64,000 bases of DNA from AWTP1-13 sp963840075 (GTDB lineage: Bacteria > Pseudomonadota > Alphaproteobacteria > Rhizobiales > Hyphomicrobiaceae): positions 62,001 to 126,000 of the forward strand of contig CAWIXS010000015.1 in the NCBI GenBank assembly GCA_963840075.1, given 5' to 3'. Numbering within the stretch: the first letter of the stretch is position 1; each line of letters opens with the position of its first letter. Below the pieces are notes generated by a model. The model was not told the DNA's origin and did no database searches. It worked only from the letters and a program-made list of their open reading frames with translations. Shown here in pieces: positions 43,778 to 53,609 of the stretch. The position numbers and the translations under genes were made by a program.

Positions 43778-43857
43778 ATCCCCGTTGCATTGGTCACAAC
43801 CTATTTCGGCAGAGGTTTGCCCCGTCTATCAAATTCGTCCAGCGCGATCCGGTCGGG

Positions 43858-44049
43858 TCAGACCGGCGGCCTTGGCAGACGGGCGAGGAGCTGCCTCGCC
43901 CGTGGCAGGGCATCATGCAGGTACTGGCCGGGCTCACGCAACCACAGCCCTGGAATGGCGCGCGACTGTGCCTCCGAGATCAGCACTTCCACGAGAAGTT
44001 GCACCAATCCGGCCGACCAACCGGGCCAGTGAAATGGTGAAATCGTCAA
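43858..44049 (-). CDS. Doubtful small ORF (63 aa)
   Basis: The ORF reads 'LVQLLVEVLISEAQSRAIPG' and 'YLHDALPRARQLLARLPRPP', a helical, protein-like composition, but its start (MTISPFHWPG) lies inside the hairpin repeat at 44027-44098 and no ribosome site is present. It could be the tail of a decayed gene. Together with flanking repeats it fills the 343-bp gap between mutL and pgi. Confidence 0.3.
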   Translation of the reverse strand: MTISPFHWPGWSAGLVQLLVEVLISEAQSRAIPGLWLREPGQYLHDALPRARQLLARLPRPPV

Positions 44050-44098
44050 ATCGTGAAATCGAAACAGGTCTCACGACTTCACGACTTCACGACTTCAG
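44027..44098. terminator. Hairpin with tandem-repeat arms downstream of pgi
   Basis: The left arm has AATGGTGAAATCGTCAAATC and GTGAAATCG; the right arm has CACGACTTCACGACTTCACG then ACTTCAG. The arms pair with some G-T pairs and each is made of an 8-10-bp unit (GTGAARTC). It abuts the pgi stop codon at 44101, a plausible terminator, and mirrors the design of the hairpin at 40810. Confidence 0.65.
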
Positions 44099-44100
44099 GC

Positions 44101-45474
44101 CTACAGCGCGGCGACGCGCTCGCGCGTGAGCTGCTTGGCCAGCTCCACCGCCGGCTGATCGAACGGGTCGACGCCCAGAAGATGCGCGGCGAGCATCGTC
44201 TCCACCATCATGTGCATCATCAGCGCGCCGAGACTCGTCTCGTCGAGGCGGGCGAGGTCGAAGGTGCGCACCGGACGGCCGGCGCGGGCGAGCGCCTGCG
44301 GCACGGCCTCGGCCTGGGCCGCCACCAGGTCGCCGGCGGTGCGGCCGGCGAGGTAGGAGAGACCGGCAGCGTTGGCGAGGCCGGCATCGATGCGCGGGCC
44401 AGTGCCGGCCGAGGGCGCGCGCACCAGCGTGATCAGGTGCTCGTGAGGCCCGTCCATGAAGAGCTGCAGCTGGCTGTGCTGGTCCACCGGGCCCAGGCAG
44501 GCAACGGGCTGGGTGCCCTCCCCGTTCTTGCCGAGGCTCTCCGCCCAGAGCTGGGCGAACCAGTGCGCGAAGCGCCCGAGCCGGTCGCTGTAGGGCAGCA
44601 TCACCTGGACCCGGATGCCCTTCTCGCGCGCCAGACCGACCGCCAACGCCGCGCCCTCGGCCGGCGCGAGCCCGCGCGGCGCCTCGGCCGCCAGCAGGGC
44701 CTCCACCACGCTCCTGGCGCCGGCGCGCACGGCGCGCGCATCGAGCCCGCGCGCGATCGCCGGCAGCAGCCCGACGTTGGTCAAGACCGAGAAGCGCCCG
44801 CCGATGCCGGGATGGTGGTCGAGCAGCGGGATGCCGTGCTGCTCGAACAGCGTGCGCAGGCCGTTGGCCTTGCCCTCGACCCTGGCCTCGGTGATGCCGA
44901 GGAACAGCTCGGGGATGCGCGTCTCGAGCCCTGCCGCCTGCACCGCCGCCAGAGCCGCCAGCGCCTGCACCAGGGTCTCGGGCGTGCCGCCCGACTTGGA
45001 GATGACGACGAAGCGCACCGCCGCCAGATCGTCGAACGAGCCCAGCGACGCGGCCAGCGTATGGCCGTCGAGATTGTCGTAGAAGCGGGTGCGCGGGCGC
45101 CGCTTCTGGGCAGGGTCGGCCGAGCCCGGGATGTTCCAGCCGGCGAGTTGGGCCAGGGTCTGGCCGCCGAGGCTCGACCCGCCGGTGCCGAAGAACACGA
45201 TGGCATGCGCGTCGCGGGCGAGGCGGGCGTAGGCGGCCTCGGCCTCGGCGATGTCGGCGGTCTCCTCCGGGATGGTGAGGTGCGGCAGGCGCCGGCTGCG
45301 ATAGTCCTCCTTGAGTCTGGCGACGGCCGGCGTGAGCCTGTCCAGCCAGCGGCCCAGCTCCGCCTCGGAGAGGCCGTAGGGGCCGATGGCGGCATCGAGG
45401 CCGCCGGCGATCGACTGCCGATAGGGCCGCTCTGCGCCGTCGCCGGCGCGCCTGTTGGCCGGATTGTCCACCAT
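44101..45474 (-). CDS. pgi: Glucose-6-phosphate isomerase
   Basis: 457 residues from MVDNPANRRAGDG, the shorter form of the enzyme. It interconverts glucose-6-phosphate and fructose-6-phosphate. Landmarks: 'IVFFGTGGSSLGGQTLAQL', 'FVVISKSGGTPETLVQA' (phosphate site), 'HHPGIGGRFSVLTNVGLLP' and 'LPYSDRLGRFAHWFAQLWAESLGKNG', then 'PVDQHSQLQLFMDGP' containing the active-site His. The upstream in-frame extension looks non-coding. Cytoplasmic. Confidence 0.95.
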   Translation of the reverse strand: MVDNPANRRAGDGAERPYRQSIAGGLDAAIGPYGLSEAELGRWLDRLTPAVARLKEDYRSRRLPHLTIPEETADIAEAEAAYARLARDAHAIVFFGTGGSSLGGQTLAQLAGWNIPGSADPAQKRRPRTRFYDNLDGHTLAASLGSFDDLAAVRFVVISKSGGTPETLVQALAALAAVQAAGLETRIPELFLGITEARVEGKANGLRTLFEQHGIPLLDHHPGIGGRFSVLTNVGLLPAIARGLDARAVRAGARSVVEALLAAEAPRGLAPAEGAALAVGLAREKGIRVQVMLPYSDRLGRFAHWFAQLWAESLGKNGEGTQPVACLGPVDQHSQLQLFMDGPHEHLITLVRAPSAGTGPRIDAGLANAAGLSYLAGRTAGDLVAAQAEAVPQALARAGRPVRTFDLARLDETSLGALMMHMMVETMLAAHLLGVDPFDQPAVELAKQLTRERVAAL

Positions 45475-45849
45475 GGGCCGAGCCGTAGCGCGAATTGGGC
45501 CGGCTGTCACCGGGACCGGTGTTGCAAGCTCAACCGGAAGATCGATAGCCCGTAGTGTTGCATGCAGGACCGGCAACGGACGGAGACGTCCAAGCCCAGA
45601 TCCTCGCTCTTGGCGATATCGCGTCCTGGCCGCCTCGCGGGGCGCAGGAGGGGGCGCGGCGTGGAGCGCTACCCTGACCTGCCCTGGCGGGCGAGGCCGC
45701 CAGAAACGCAAAATTCGCGTCGGCAAGGGCCTTCCGACAGCCGGGCTCGATCTTGGCCCAGACGGCCCTCGCTGCTACCCACCGGCAGCGCAAAGCCACG
45801 CAGAGTTGCACCACCCGCTCTTTTCCGGGTTGCACCACCCGCTGGAGCG
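45475..45849. other. 375-bp gap between pgi and the M16 gene
   Basis: No gene is seen. A 15-bp direct repeat (GTTGCACCACCCGCT) occurs at about 45805 and 45830, and an open frame crossing the region on the minus strand has no protein character. The pgi promoter probably lies at the left side. Confidence 0.4.
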
Positions 45850-47217
45850 TCAGCCTCCGGAGCCGAGCCCCTTGGGCCGGCCGACGACGGTCACCAGCAG
45901 GTCCTGGCCCTCGAACAGGCGCTTGGCGACCCGCCGCACGTCGTCGACAGTCACCGCCTCGATCAGGGGATTGCGCCTGTCGACGTAGGCCGGGCCCAGC
46001 CCCTCCACGTTCATCCACAGGAGCTGGTTGGCGATGTTGGTGTTGGTATCGAATCTGAGCGCGAACGATCCGGTGAGATAGGCCTTGGTGTCGGCCAGCT
46101 CCTTCTCGGTGGGGCCTTCGCTGACGATGCGCTTCAGCTCGGAGCGGACCACGTCCAGCGACTGGCCCACCGCCTCGTTCTTCGTCGCCACGCCGCCATA
46201 GAACATCGAGGCATGGCGCATGGGGATGATGGTGGTGTCCACCCCGTAGGCGAGGCCGCGCTTCTCGCGGATCTCCTGGTAGAGCCGCGAGGTGAAGGAG
46301 CCGCCGCCGAGGATCGTGTTGAGCACGAACGCGGGGATGAAATCCTTGTCGTCGCGCGCCATGGCGGGCAGACCGAAGCGCACCACCGACTGCGGCACGT
46401 TCATGTCGATGACGTTCAGCTTCTGGGCCGCCTTCGGCTCGGTCTTCGGGACAGGTGAGAGCCTGGCCTTGGCCGGCAGCGCGCCGAATACGCTGTCGAG
46501 CATGCCGCCCAGCGTCGCCGCGTCGATGTCGCCGACCACCACGACGTGCAGGTTGTCCCTGGCAAGAACGCGCGCATGGAAGTCGGCGAGGTCCGCGCGC
46601 GTCATGTCGGCCACCGACTTGGGCGTGCCGTTGGCCGGCCGGCCGTAGGGATGTCCGGCGAAAACCTGCGCCATCCACTGCTCAGTGGCGACGCGGGTGG
46701 GATCGCGGGCGGCGAAAGCGAGGCTCGCCAGATGCTGCTTGCGCATGCGCTCGACGGCCTCGTCGTCGAAGCGCGGCTTGGCCATCGCCAGCGCCAGAAG
46801 GCGTGCGCCGGCGTCGCGGTTCTCCGTGAGCGTCGCGAAGCTGCCGTAGAAGGCGTCGCGCGCGGCATCGAAGCTCATGCGCATGGCGAGTTCCTCCATG
46901 CGCTCCTGGAACGCCTTGGCGCCGAGGTCGCCTGCACCCTCGTCCAGCATGCTGGAGAGGAAGTTGGCGACGCCTTCGCGTCCCTGCGGGTCCTGCGCGC
47001 TGCCGCCGCCGCCGAAGCCGAAGCGCATGGCGATCAGCGGCACCTCGCGGCTCTCGACCAGCCAGGCGGTGATGCCCCCGGGGCTCTTGACCTCCTGGAT
47101 CTTCATGGCGTGCGCCTCGCGCGGGAAAAATGACAGCGTCGCCAGCACGAGGGCCAAGACAGCGGACGCCATCCAGCCGCTGCGCGTACGTCTCGAGGTG
47201 GGGCGAGGCATGGTCAT
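45850..47217 (-). CDS. M16-family (pitrilysin-like) protein, non-catalytic partner
   Basis: 455 residues with a signal peptide (about 1-37, cleavage near 'AHA'). It has the M16 two-domain fold ('WLVESREVPLIAMRFGFGGGGSAQDPQG', 'FASMLDEG'-type loop, 'RDNLHVVVVGDIDAATLGGMLD', 'LGGGSFTSRLYQEIREKRGLAYGV') but lacks the HxxEH zinc motif, where it reads 'LSSMLDEGAG'. Such proteins pair with an active M16 subunit. It starts inside the stop of the upstream active M16 gene (ATGA), supporting a heterodimer in the periplasm. Confidence 0.93.
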   Translation of the reverse strand: MTMPRPTSRRTRSGWMASAVLALVLATLSFFPREAHAMKIQEVKSPGGITAWLVESREVPLIAMRFGFGGGGSAQDPQGREGVANFLSSMLDEGAGDLGAKAFQERMEELAMRMSFDAARDAFYGSFATLTENRDAGARLLALAMAKPRFDDEAVERMRKQHLASLAFAARDPTRVATEQWMAQVFAGHPYGRPANGTPKSVADMTRADLADFHARVLARDNLHVVVVGDIDAATLGGMLDSVFGALPAKARLSPVPKTEPKAAQKLNVIDMNVPQSVVRFGLPAMARDDKDFIPAFVLNTILGGGSFTSRLYQEIREKRGLAYGVDTTIIPMRHASMFYGGVATKNEAVGQSLDVVRSELKRIVSEGPTEKELADTKAYLTGSFALRFDTNTNIANQLLWMNVEGLGPAYVDRRNPLIEAVTVDDVRRVAKRLFEGQDLLVTVVGRPKGLGSGG

Positions 47218-48659
47218 CGCACCTCCCGGCCGGTCTTGCCGACCGACGCCGGGGTCACCGTCGGCGGGGATGCCGCTATATTGTCGGGCCCCGGCTCGCC
47301 CGGGATCAGTGCTCCCGTCACCGAGCGGCGGATATCGAGGTACTTGCTCGCGGCCTTCTGCACGTCCTCCAGGCTCACCTTGGCGATCGCCGCCGGCCAG
47401 CGCTCGATCTGCTCCAGCGTCAGGCCGAGCGACAGGCCCGCGCCGTAGCGGCGCGCCAGCGTCACCTGGCTGTCGGTCTCGTAGACGAACTCGGCGAGGA
47501 ACTGCTTCTTGGCCCGATCGAGCTCGGCCGCGGTGACGCCCTTCTCGCGCAGGTCACGCACGACGCGGTCGATGGCCTGCTCGACGCGGTCGAGCGACAC
47601 GCCCTCAGCCGCAACAGCGGAGACGCCGATGGCGCCGCTGTCGAGGCTGAGGCCCGAGTACCAGCCGCCGGTGCTGGACGCGAGCCTCTCCTGCACGACG
47701 AGCGTCTGGTAGAGCCGGCTGGTGCTGCCGCCGGCCGCGATCTTCATCAGGAGGTAGAGGGCCTCCGCTTCTCCCGCCGCCGCCTTGGTGAGCGCAGGCG
47801 CCAGATAGTAGCGCCGCACCGATGCGTTGCCGGCGCGCGGGTCCTTCAGCTCCACCCGGCGCGGGGAACGGTGCTCCGGCTCCTGCGGCCGCACGCGCGG
47901 CCCGATCCTCGGGTTTGCCGGCAGCAGGCCGTAGGTGGCCTCCGCCAGCGCCTCGACCTCCCCGGGGACGACATCGCCGGTCACGACCACGATGGCGTTG
48001 TTGGGCGCATAGAAGCGCTGGTAGAACGTCAGCGCATCCTCGCGCGAGAGCTTCGCCATCTCGTGCATCCAGCCGATCACCGGGATGCGGTAGGGATGGT
48101 TCTGGTAGAGCGCGGCCGCCATCTGCTCGCCCAGGATGCTCGACGGCACGTTCTCGATGCGCACGCGCCGCTCCTCGATGATGACCTGGCGCTCGGTGTC
48201 CACCTCCTTGGGGTCGAGCCGCAGGTTCATCATGCGGTCCGCCTCCATCTCCATCATCCGCTTCAGCCGGTCCTTGGAGACGCGCTGAAAGTAGGCGGTG
48301 TAGTCGGGGGTGGTGAAGGCGTTCTGCTGGCCACCCAGGCGCGAGACGATCGCCGACATCTCGCCGTTGGCGAGCTTCTCCGTCGACTTGAACATCAGGT
48401 GCTCGAGAAAGTGGGCGATGCCGGACACGCCGGGCGGCTCATCCGCGCTGCCGACGCGGTAGTACACCATGTGCGTGACCACGGGCGCCCGGTTGTCGGG
48501 CACCACCACGAGAGTGAGGCCGTTGGCCAGCTTGAATTCACTGACACGCCTGCCGGAGCTGGCCTGCGCGGTCGCAAAGATCGATGTCATCAGCGTGAGG
48601 GCGAGGAAAAGGAGGAAGTAGGGAAGGCGCCAGCCTCGTGCTCTGTCGGCGGTCCACAT
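47214..48659 (-). CDS. M16-family zinc metallopeptidase, catalytic
   Basis: 481 residues from MWTADRARGW. A signal or anchor lies at about 10-32. The inverted zinc motif 'GIAHFLEHLMFKSTEKL' (HxxEH) is intact, and the third ligand Glu is in 'DTERQVIIEERRVRIEN'. 'RYYLAPALTKAAAGEAEALYLL' and 'GSTSRLYQTLVVQERLASST' belong to the second half. It probably degrades peptides or proteins in the periplasm together with its non-catalytic neighbour. The lengthier ORF start at 48899 is disregarded because the signal peptide starts here. Confidence 0.94.
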   Translation of the reverse strand: MWTADRARGWRLPYFLLFLALTLMTSIFATAQASSGRRVSEFKLANGLTLVVVPDNRAPVVTHMVYYRVGSADEPPGVSGIAHFLEHLMFKSTEKLANGEMSAIVSRLGGQQNAFTTPDYTAYFQRVSKDRLKRMMEMEADRMMNLRLDPKEVDTERQVIIEERRVRIENVPSSILGEQMAAALYQNHPYRIPVIGWMHEMAKLSREDALTFYQRFYAPNNAIVVVTGDVVPGEVEALAEATYGLLPANPRIGPRVRPQEPEHRSPRRVELKDPRAGNASVRRYYLAPALTKAAAGEAEALYLLMKIAAGGSTSRLYQTLVVQERLASSTGGWYSGLSLDSGAIGVSAVAAEGVSLDRVEQAIDRVVRDLREKGVTAAELDRAKKQFLAEFVYETDSQVTLARRYGAGLSLGLTLEQIERWPAAIAKVSLEDVQKAASKYLDIRRSVTGALIPGEPGPDNIAASPPTVTPASVGKTGREVR

Positions 48660-48932
48660 GGGGCTAATCCTGAATGCGAGGCTGGTGCCTCCCAGGGTGA
48701 GGCCCCAGGCCGGGCCGGCTGCCGAGGCGGACGTTGCGGTACGAGCGAGCATGACGCTGTTGTTGGTCGGCCGCAACCCCAAGTCAAATGAAACGCAGTT
48801 AATGTCGCTGCGCCAACACCTTGCTGGCTGCGCAGGGGTGCTGGCGGGAGGTTCGGCCGCCGACGGTCTATCGGCCGGAGGACAATGCCCGCGCCGCACC
48901 CAATGCGGGGCACCCCGTGAGCTGCTGGCACG

Positions 48933-49373
48933 CTATTTGGTCAGTTTCTCGGTCATGCCGGTGAACAGGCCGGGGCACGGGCCGTACGGGCTGCGGTTGG
49001 CCCCCGCGTCGTTGGGGTTGAGCGCCTTTTCCTTCCACTGCATCTCGCCGCGGCAATAAGCGAGATGCAGACGCTCGCGCTCCTTGGCTGCCGCCAGCTT
49101 GTTCTGCTCGGGGTCCTTGAGGGCCGTGAGATCGGTGTCGGACGCCTTGCCGGACCCTGGCTCGGGCAGCCGGCTGACATTGGGCGGCACCACCAGCGGC
49201 GCGCGATCGGCCATCTTGGGGTCGCGCTTATTGGCGTCGAGGGCCGACCCGCTGACGCCCATCCAGTCGAAGACCTTGCCCTCGAGCTGGAGCCCGTCGA
49301 TGCAAGCGCTCAGCGTGAGTGCCAATGTGACGGCGACAGCGGCGCAGGCGGTGAGGCTCAGGCGCGACAGCAT
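48933..49373 (-). CDS. Predicted lipoprotein of unknown function
   Basis: 146 residues with a lipoprotein signal ending in the lipobox LSAC (residues about 21-24). The mature part contains 'LEGKVFDWMGVSG', 'APLVVPPNVSRLPEPG', and a Lys/Glu-rich helix followed by 'YCRGEMQWKEKALN'. In related genomes a similar lipoprotein lies between lspA and the M16 pair. It would be matured by the adjacent LspA. No function is known. Confidence 0.75.
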   Translation of the reverse strand: MLSRLSLTACAAVAVTLALTLSACIDGLQLEGKVFDWMGVSGSALDANKRDPKMADRAPLVVPPNVSRLPEPGSGKASDTDLTALKDPEQNKLAAAKERERLHLAYCRGEMQWKEKALNPNDAGANRSPYGPCPGLFTGMTEKLTK

Positions 49374-49412
49374 CTTCGTCTCGTCCCCCTCGAATCCCGC
49401 TGCTTCAAAGGC

Positions 49413-49940
49413 TTACGGCGACTTTGCGGCGCGATTGCGACTCGAAACGAAAGATTCATACAAGAGCCCGCAGACCCCGGCAACAATGGCTGCGTCGGCG
49501 ATATTGAACACGTACCAGTAGAACCCGAAGGCGTGCAGCTGGATGAAGTCGGCCACGCCGCCCAGAACGAGGCGGTCGATGGCGTTGCCGGCGGCCCCGC
49601 CCATGATCAGCCCGAGGCTTGCCGCGACCAGCCTCTCGGTGACACCCCAGGCGAGCCAGACCGCCATCGCCAGCACGGCGAGCACCGCAAAGCCCGCCAG
49701 CAGCCGTTGCCCCAATGCGCTGTCGAGCTGCAACAATCCGTAGCTGATGCCGCGGTTCTCGACATAGACGAAGTTGAGGAACGGGGTCACCTCCACCGTC
49801 CGCGGGGCGTCCCGCAGGCGATAGACGAGGAGCACCCACCACTTGCTCGCCTGGTCCAGCGCCAGGGTCAGAAGCGCGACCCAGGCGCCCAGCGCCGACA
49901 GAGGACCCCACAGCCACCGCTTCAGTTGCGCCACCGGCAT
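49413..49940 (-). CDS. lspA: Lipoprotein signal peptidase
   Basis: 175 residues with four membrane helices. It cleaves signal peptides of prolipoproteins after lipidation. The catalytic Asp pair is in 'GGAAGNAIDRLVLGGVADFI' and 'YVFNIADAAIVAGV', and 'PFLNFVYVENRGISYGLL' is the conserved helix-2 loop. Position downstream of ileS is the usual one in Proteobacteria. Confidence 0.95.
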   Translation of the reverse strand: MPVAQLKRWLWGPLSALGAWVALLTLALDQASKWWVLLVYRLRDAPRTVEVTPFLNFVYVENRGISYGLLQLDSALGQRLLAGFAVLAVLAMAVWLAWGVTERLVAASLGLIMGGAAGNAIDRLVLGGVADFIQLHAFGFYWYVFNIADAAIVAGVCGLLYESFVSSRNRAAKSP

Positions 49941-50006
49941 CAGGTCCCCAGGCTTCCAGAGCTTCCCCGAGGCTCGCGCGCCTCGCGCCGCGCGGCGGTC
50001 GCCGAC

Positions 50007-50246
50007 TCAGCGTGCGGGTAATATCCGGAACTTGGCGCTGCGTCCAATGCGATAGGTCTCGAAGTCGCTGTGGTCGATGGTGAGGATGGTCCTGAGCCCC
50101 TCGCGCTCCGCCACATGCACCAGTGTGGCATCCGCGAAGTCCATGGGCCGGTCTGCGTAGCGGGCCATCAGTGCTTCCAGCGTAGGCAGATCGGCATTGG
50201 TGATTGGCACGAGCAAGGTCTTGGACATCTTGTTCATGCAGCACAC
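50007..50246 (-). pseudogene. PIN-domain (VapC-type) toxin, C-terminal half only
   Basis: 79 codons ending '...PMDFADATLVHVAEREGL' then 'TILTIDHSDFETYRIG'. The C-terminal acidic residues of the PIN active site (D of 'MDFADATL' and 'TIDHSDF') are present, but the N-terminal strand with the first catalytic Asp is absent and no antitoxin gene adjoins. It sits between lspA and ileS. Probably a relic. Confidence 0.7.
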
Positions 50247-50270
50247 GTATAATACCGCGACCGGCGGGCG

Positions 50271-53200
50271 TCAACCGGCCGCCCCCGCGCCCGCCCGGGC
50301 ATCGAGCTCGCGCACAGCCAGGGCATCGCGCGCGGAGAGGTCCGGATAGTCGGGGTCGCTGCCCACGTCGTCGGTGAAGCGCCACGAGCGCGCGCACTTG
50401 CGGCCGGTGGCCTTCTGCGGCACCACGGCGACGCCCGGCACGTCGGGCAGGGTGAAGGCGCCGTCCGGCGGCTCGCCCTCGATCACCTCGATGCCCGACG
50501 TGATGCACACCTCGGCGAAGTCGACGCCCTCGAGCGCGGTCAGAAGCTCGTGCTCCGCAATGTAGACCCGAGGCGCCGCCTCCAGCGAGGAGCCGATCCG
50601 CTTGTTGGCGCGCTCGATCTCCAGGGCGCCCGTCACCACCCGGCGCACCTTCTTGATGGCTTCCCAGTCCTCGGCCAGCGCCTCGTTGCGCCACGACTTG
50701 GGGACCTCGGGGAACACCTCCAGATGCACCGAGCCCTCCTCGGAAGGGTAGCGCGCGAGCCATGCCTCCTCGGCCGTGAAGCAGAGCAGCGGCGCCAGCC
50801 ACAGGCAGGTGTGGCGGAAGATCTGCTCGATCGTCTCCAGCGCCGCCCGGCGCTTGGCGCTGGAGTAGGGCTCGCAGTAGAGCGCGTCCTTGCGGATGTC
50901 GAAGTAGAACGCGGAGAGGTCGGTGTTCATGAAGTGGGAGAGCACCGCAACGACGCGCTTGTAGTCGTACTCGGCGTAGGCCTTGCGCACGATCTCGTCG
51001 AGCTCGCCGAGGCGGTGCAGCATGACCTGCTCCAGCTCGGGCATGGCGGCGGGGCTCAGCTGCTGGCGCCCCTCGTAGTGCGCGAGCGTGCCGAGCATCC
51101 AGCGCAGCGTGTTGCGGAGCTTGCGGTAGGATTCGCCCGTGCCCTGCAGGATCGAGCGGCCGAAGCGGATGTCGTTGGAATAGTCGGCCGAGGCGACCCA
51201 CAGGCGCAGGATGTCGGCGCCGCTGGTCTTCATCAGCTCCTGCGGCGAGAGCGTGTTGCCGCGCGACTTGCTCATCTTCTCCTCGCCCTTCTCGTCGAGG
51301 ATGAAGCCGTGCGTGAGCACCACGTCGAAGGGCGCGCGACCGCGCGTGCCGCAGCTTTCGAGCAGCGACGACTGGAACCAGCCGCGGTGCTGGTCGGAGC
51401 CCTCGAGGTACATGACGCGGTCGGTCCCGCCGTCGCGCTGGCGCTGGATGCCGGCGAGCTGCGGGAAGGCCTCGGCGTCCTCCAGGGTGAAGGTGTGGGT
51501 GGAGCCGGACTCGAACCAGACGTCGAGGATGTCGGTCACCTGCTCCCAGTCGGCGGGGTTGTCGACCAGGCCCGCGAGGAAGCGCTCCTGCGCGCCGGCC
51601 ACGAACCAGGCGTCGGCGCCCTTCTCGGTGATCGCTGCGCGGATGCGCGCCATCAGCTCGCCGGACTTGGCGAAGCTGGCCGAAGGGACGACCTCGCCGG
51701 TCTCCTTGTGCTGGAACACGGTGATGGGCACGCCCCAGGCGCGCTGGCGCGAGATCACCCAGTCGGGCCGCGCCTCGATCATGCCGCGCAGGCGGTTCTG
51801 GCCCGAGGCCGGCACGAACTCGGTCTCGGCGATGGCCTGCAGCGCCAGCTCGCGCAGCGTCTGGTTGCTGAGTGCGCGACCGGCTTCCCTCTCCCCGCTT
51901 GCGGGGAGAGGGTCGGGGGGGAGTCGGCGTTGCGCGGGGAGAGGGAGCACCCAACGGCTTGTCCATGGCGATGAACCACTGCGGGGTGTTGCGGAAGATC
52001 ACCGGCTTCTTGGAGCGCCAGGAGTGCGGGTACTGGTGCTTCAGGCGTCCGCGCGCGATCAGCGCGCCGGCCTCGATCAGCGCCGCGATGACGGCGTCGT
52101 TGGCGTCGCCCTTGTTGCCCTCGTCGTCGATGACACGCTTGCCCGCAAAGCCCGGCACCTCCTTGGTGAAGCGGCCGTCGCCGTCCACCGTGAACGGGAT
52201 GGCAGTGTCGATGCCGCGCTGGCGCAGCTTGGCGGCGTTCTCCATCCAGATCTCGAAGTCCTCGCGGCCGTGCCCGGGCGCGGTGTGCACGAAGCCCGTG
52301 CCGTCCTGGTCGGTGACATGGTCGCCGTCGAGCAGGGGCACCTTGAAGTCGTAGCCGAGGCTGCGCAGGGGATGGGCACACTCCATCCTGGAGAGCTTGA
52401 CGCCGTCGATGGCGTCGTCGCGGCGCTCCCAGGCCTCAACCTTGGCGGCCTTCATCACGGCGTCGGCGAGCTTTGCCGCGAGAATGAGCTTGTCGCCGGC
52501 CTTGGCCCAGTTGCCCTCGGGCGCCGCCGTCACCTCGTAGAGGCCGTACTCGATGCGCGGGGAGAAGGCGATCGCGCGGTTGCCCGGCAGCGTCCAGGGC
52601 GTGGTGGTCCAGATGACGACGGAGGTGCCCTCGGGGACGAAGCCCTTGGGGAACGTCACCGGGAACTTCACCCACACGGTGTCGCTGGTGTAGTCGTGAT
52701 ATTCCACCTCGGCCTCGGCCAGCGCAGTCTTCTCCACCACGCTCCACATCACCGGCTTGGAGCCGCGGTAGAGCGCGCCGTTCATGGCGAACTTCATGAG
52801 CTCGGCCGCGATCGTGCCCTCCGCCTTGTAGGCCATGGTGGAGTAGTAGTGCTCCCAGTCGCCCTCGACGCCGAGGCGCTTGAACTCGGCGCGCTGCACC
52901 CCGATCCAGTGCTCGGCGAACTCGCGGCACTGCTTGCGGAACTCCACGACCGGGACACTGTCCTTGTCCTTGCCCTTGGCGCGGTACTCCTCCTCGATCT
53001 TCCACTCGATCGGCAGCCCGTGGCAGTCCCAGCCCGGCACGTAGTTGGAGTCGAAGCCCAGCATCTGCTGGCTGCGCGTCACCATGTCCTTGAGGATCTT
53101 GTTGAGCGCGGTGCCGATGTGGATGTGGCCGTTGGCGAAGGGCGGCCCGTCGTGGAGGATGAACTTGGGCCGGCCCTTGGCCGCCGCGCGCTCGCGGCTG

Positions 53201-53334
53201 TAGAGGCCGAGCTTCGCCCAGCGCTCCAGGAGCCTGGGCTCGAGCTCGGGCAGCCCGGCCTTCATCGGGAAGGCCGTCTTGGGCAGGAACAGGGTCGCGC
53301 TCCAATCGCGCGAGGCGGGCTTGGTGGAGGTCAT
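50271..53334 (-). CDS. ileS: Isoleucyl-tRNA synthetase, interrupted by a palindromic repeat and an apparent frameshift
   Basis: A class I synthetase that charges tRNA-Ile. From MTSTKPASRDW the first frame contains the HIGH motif in 'FANGHIHIGTALNKIL' and 'PGWDCHGLPIEWKIEEEY', then reads on to 'QWFIAMDKPLGA'. At 51876-51945 a 70-bp family-B repeat follows. The protein resumes in another frame as 'ALSNQTLRELALQAIAETEF' and carries 'WGVPITVF' and KMSKS ('GEEKMSKSRGNTLSPQ') to the stop at 50271. The insert is 69+1 bases long, and contains a run of seven Gs. With six Gs the frame is open and the repeat would add 23 residues. Confidence 0.93.
51876..51945. repeat. Family-B palindrome inside ileS
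   Basis: A 12-bp perfect stem (CCCTCTCCCCGC 51888-51899 / GCGGGGAGAGGG 51901-51912), then TCGGGGGGGAG with a 7-G run at 51915-51921, and a second GGGGAGAGGG at 51937. It lies between 'DKPLGA' and 'ALSNQTLREL' codons of ileS, a variable-length surface region in the family. Confidence 0.88.
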
Positions 53335-53609
53335 GGGGATGCCGTGTGCAAAAGCTGAGCGAAGCGGGCTTCGAGACAAGGGGATTGCCCCGGACGCCCG
53401 GAGCTAGTCCAGGGCGACCGGGCCTATAATTCGCGCAATTCGCGCCAGCTGTGGCTTCAACCGCGACATGGGGCTCCTTGTAGCCGCCTCGCCAGCCGCG
53501 GGCAACCTTCGGGCACTGCGCCAGGCGGGAAATGCACCGCGCCGTGTCGGATTGCATACAAACGTGCCGACGTCTGCGCGGTCGGCAGGGTGCCCGCAGG
53601 TCAGGGCAC

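Noticed and set aside
50007..50246. Complete VapBC toxin-antitoxin module
   Set aside because: The PIN domain lacks its N-terminal half and first catalytic Asp and no antitoxin gene adjoins.
49456..51875. Continuation of the first ileS frame as a 1307-residue fusion reaching lspA
   Set aside because: After the repeat this frame is antisense-like and low in complexity; the true C-terminus of IleS with KMSKS is in another frame.
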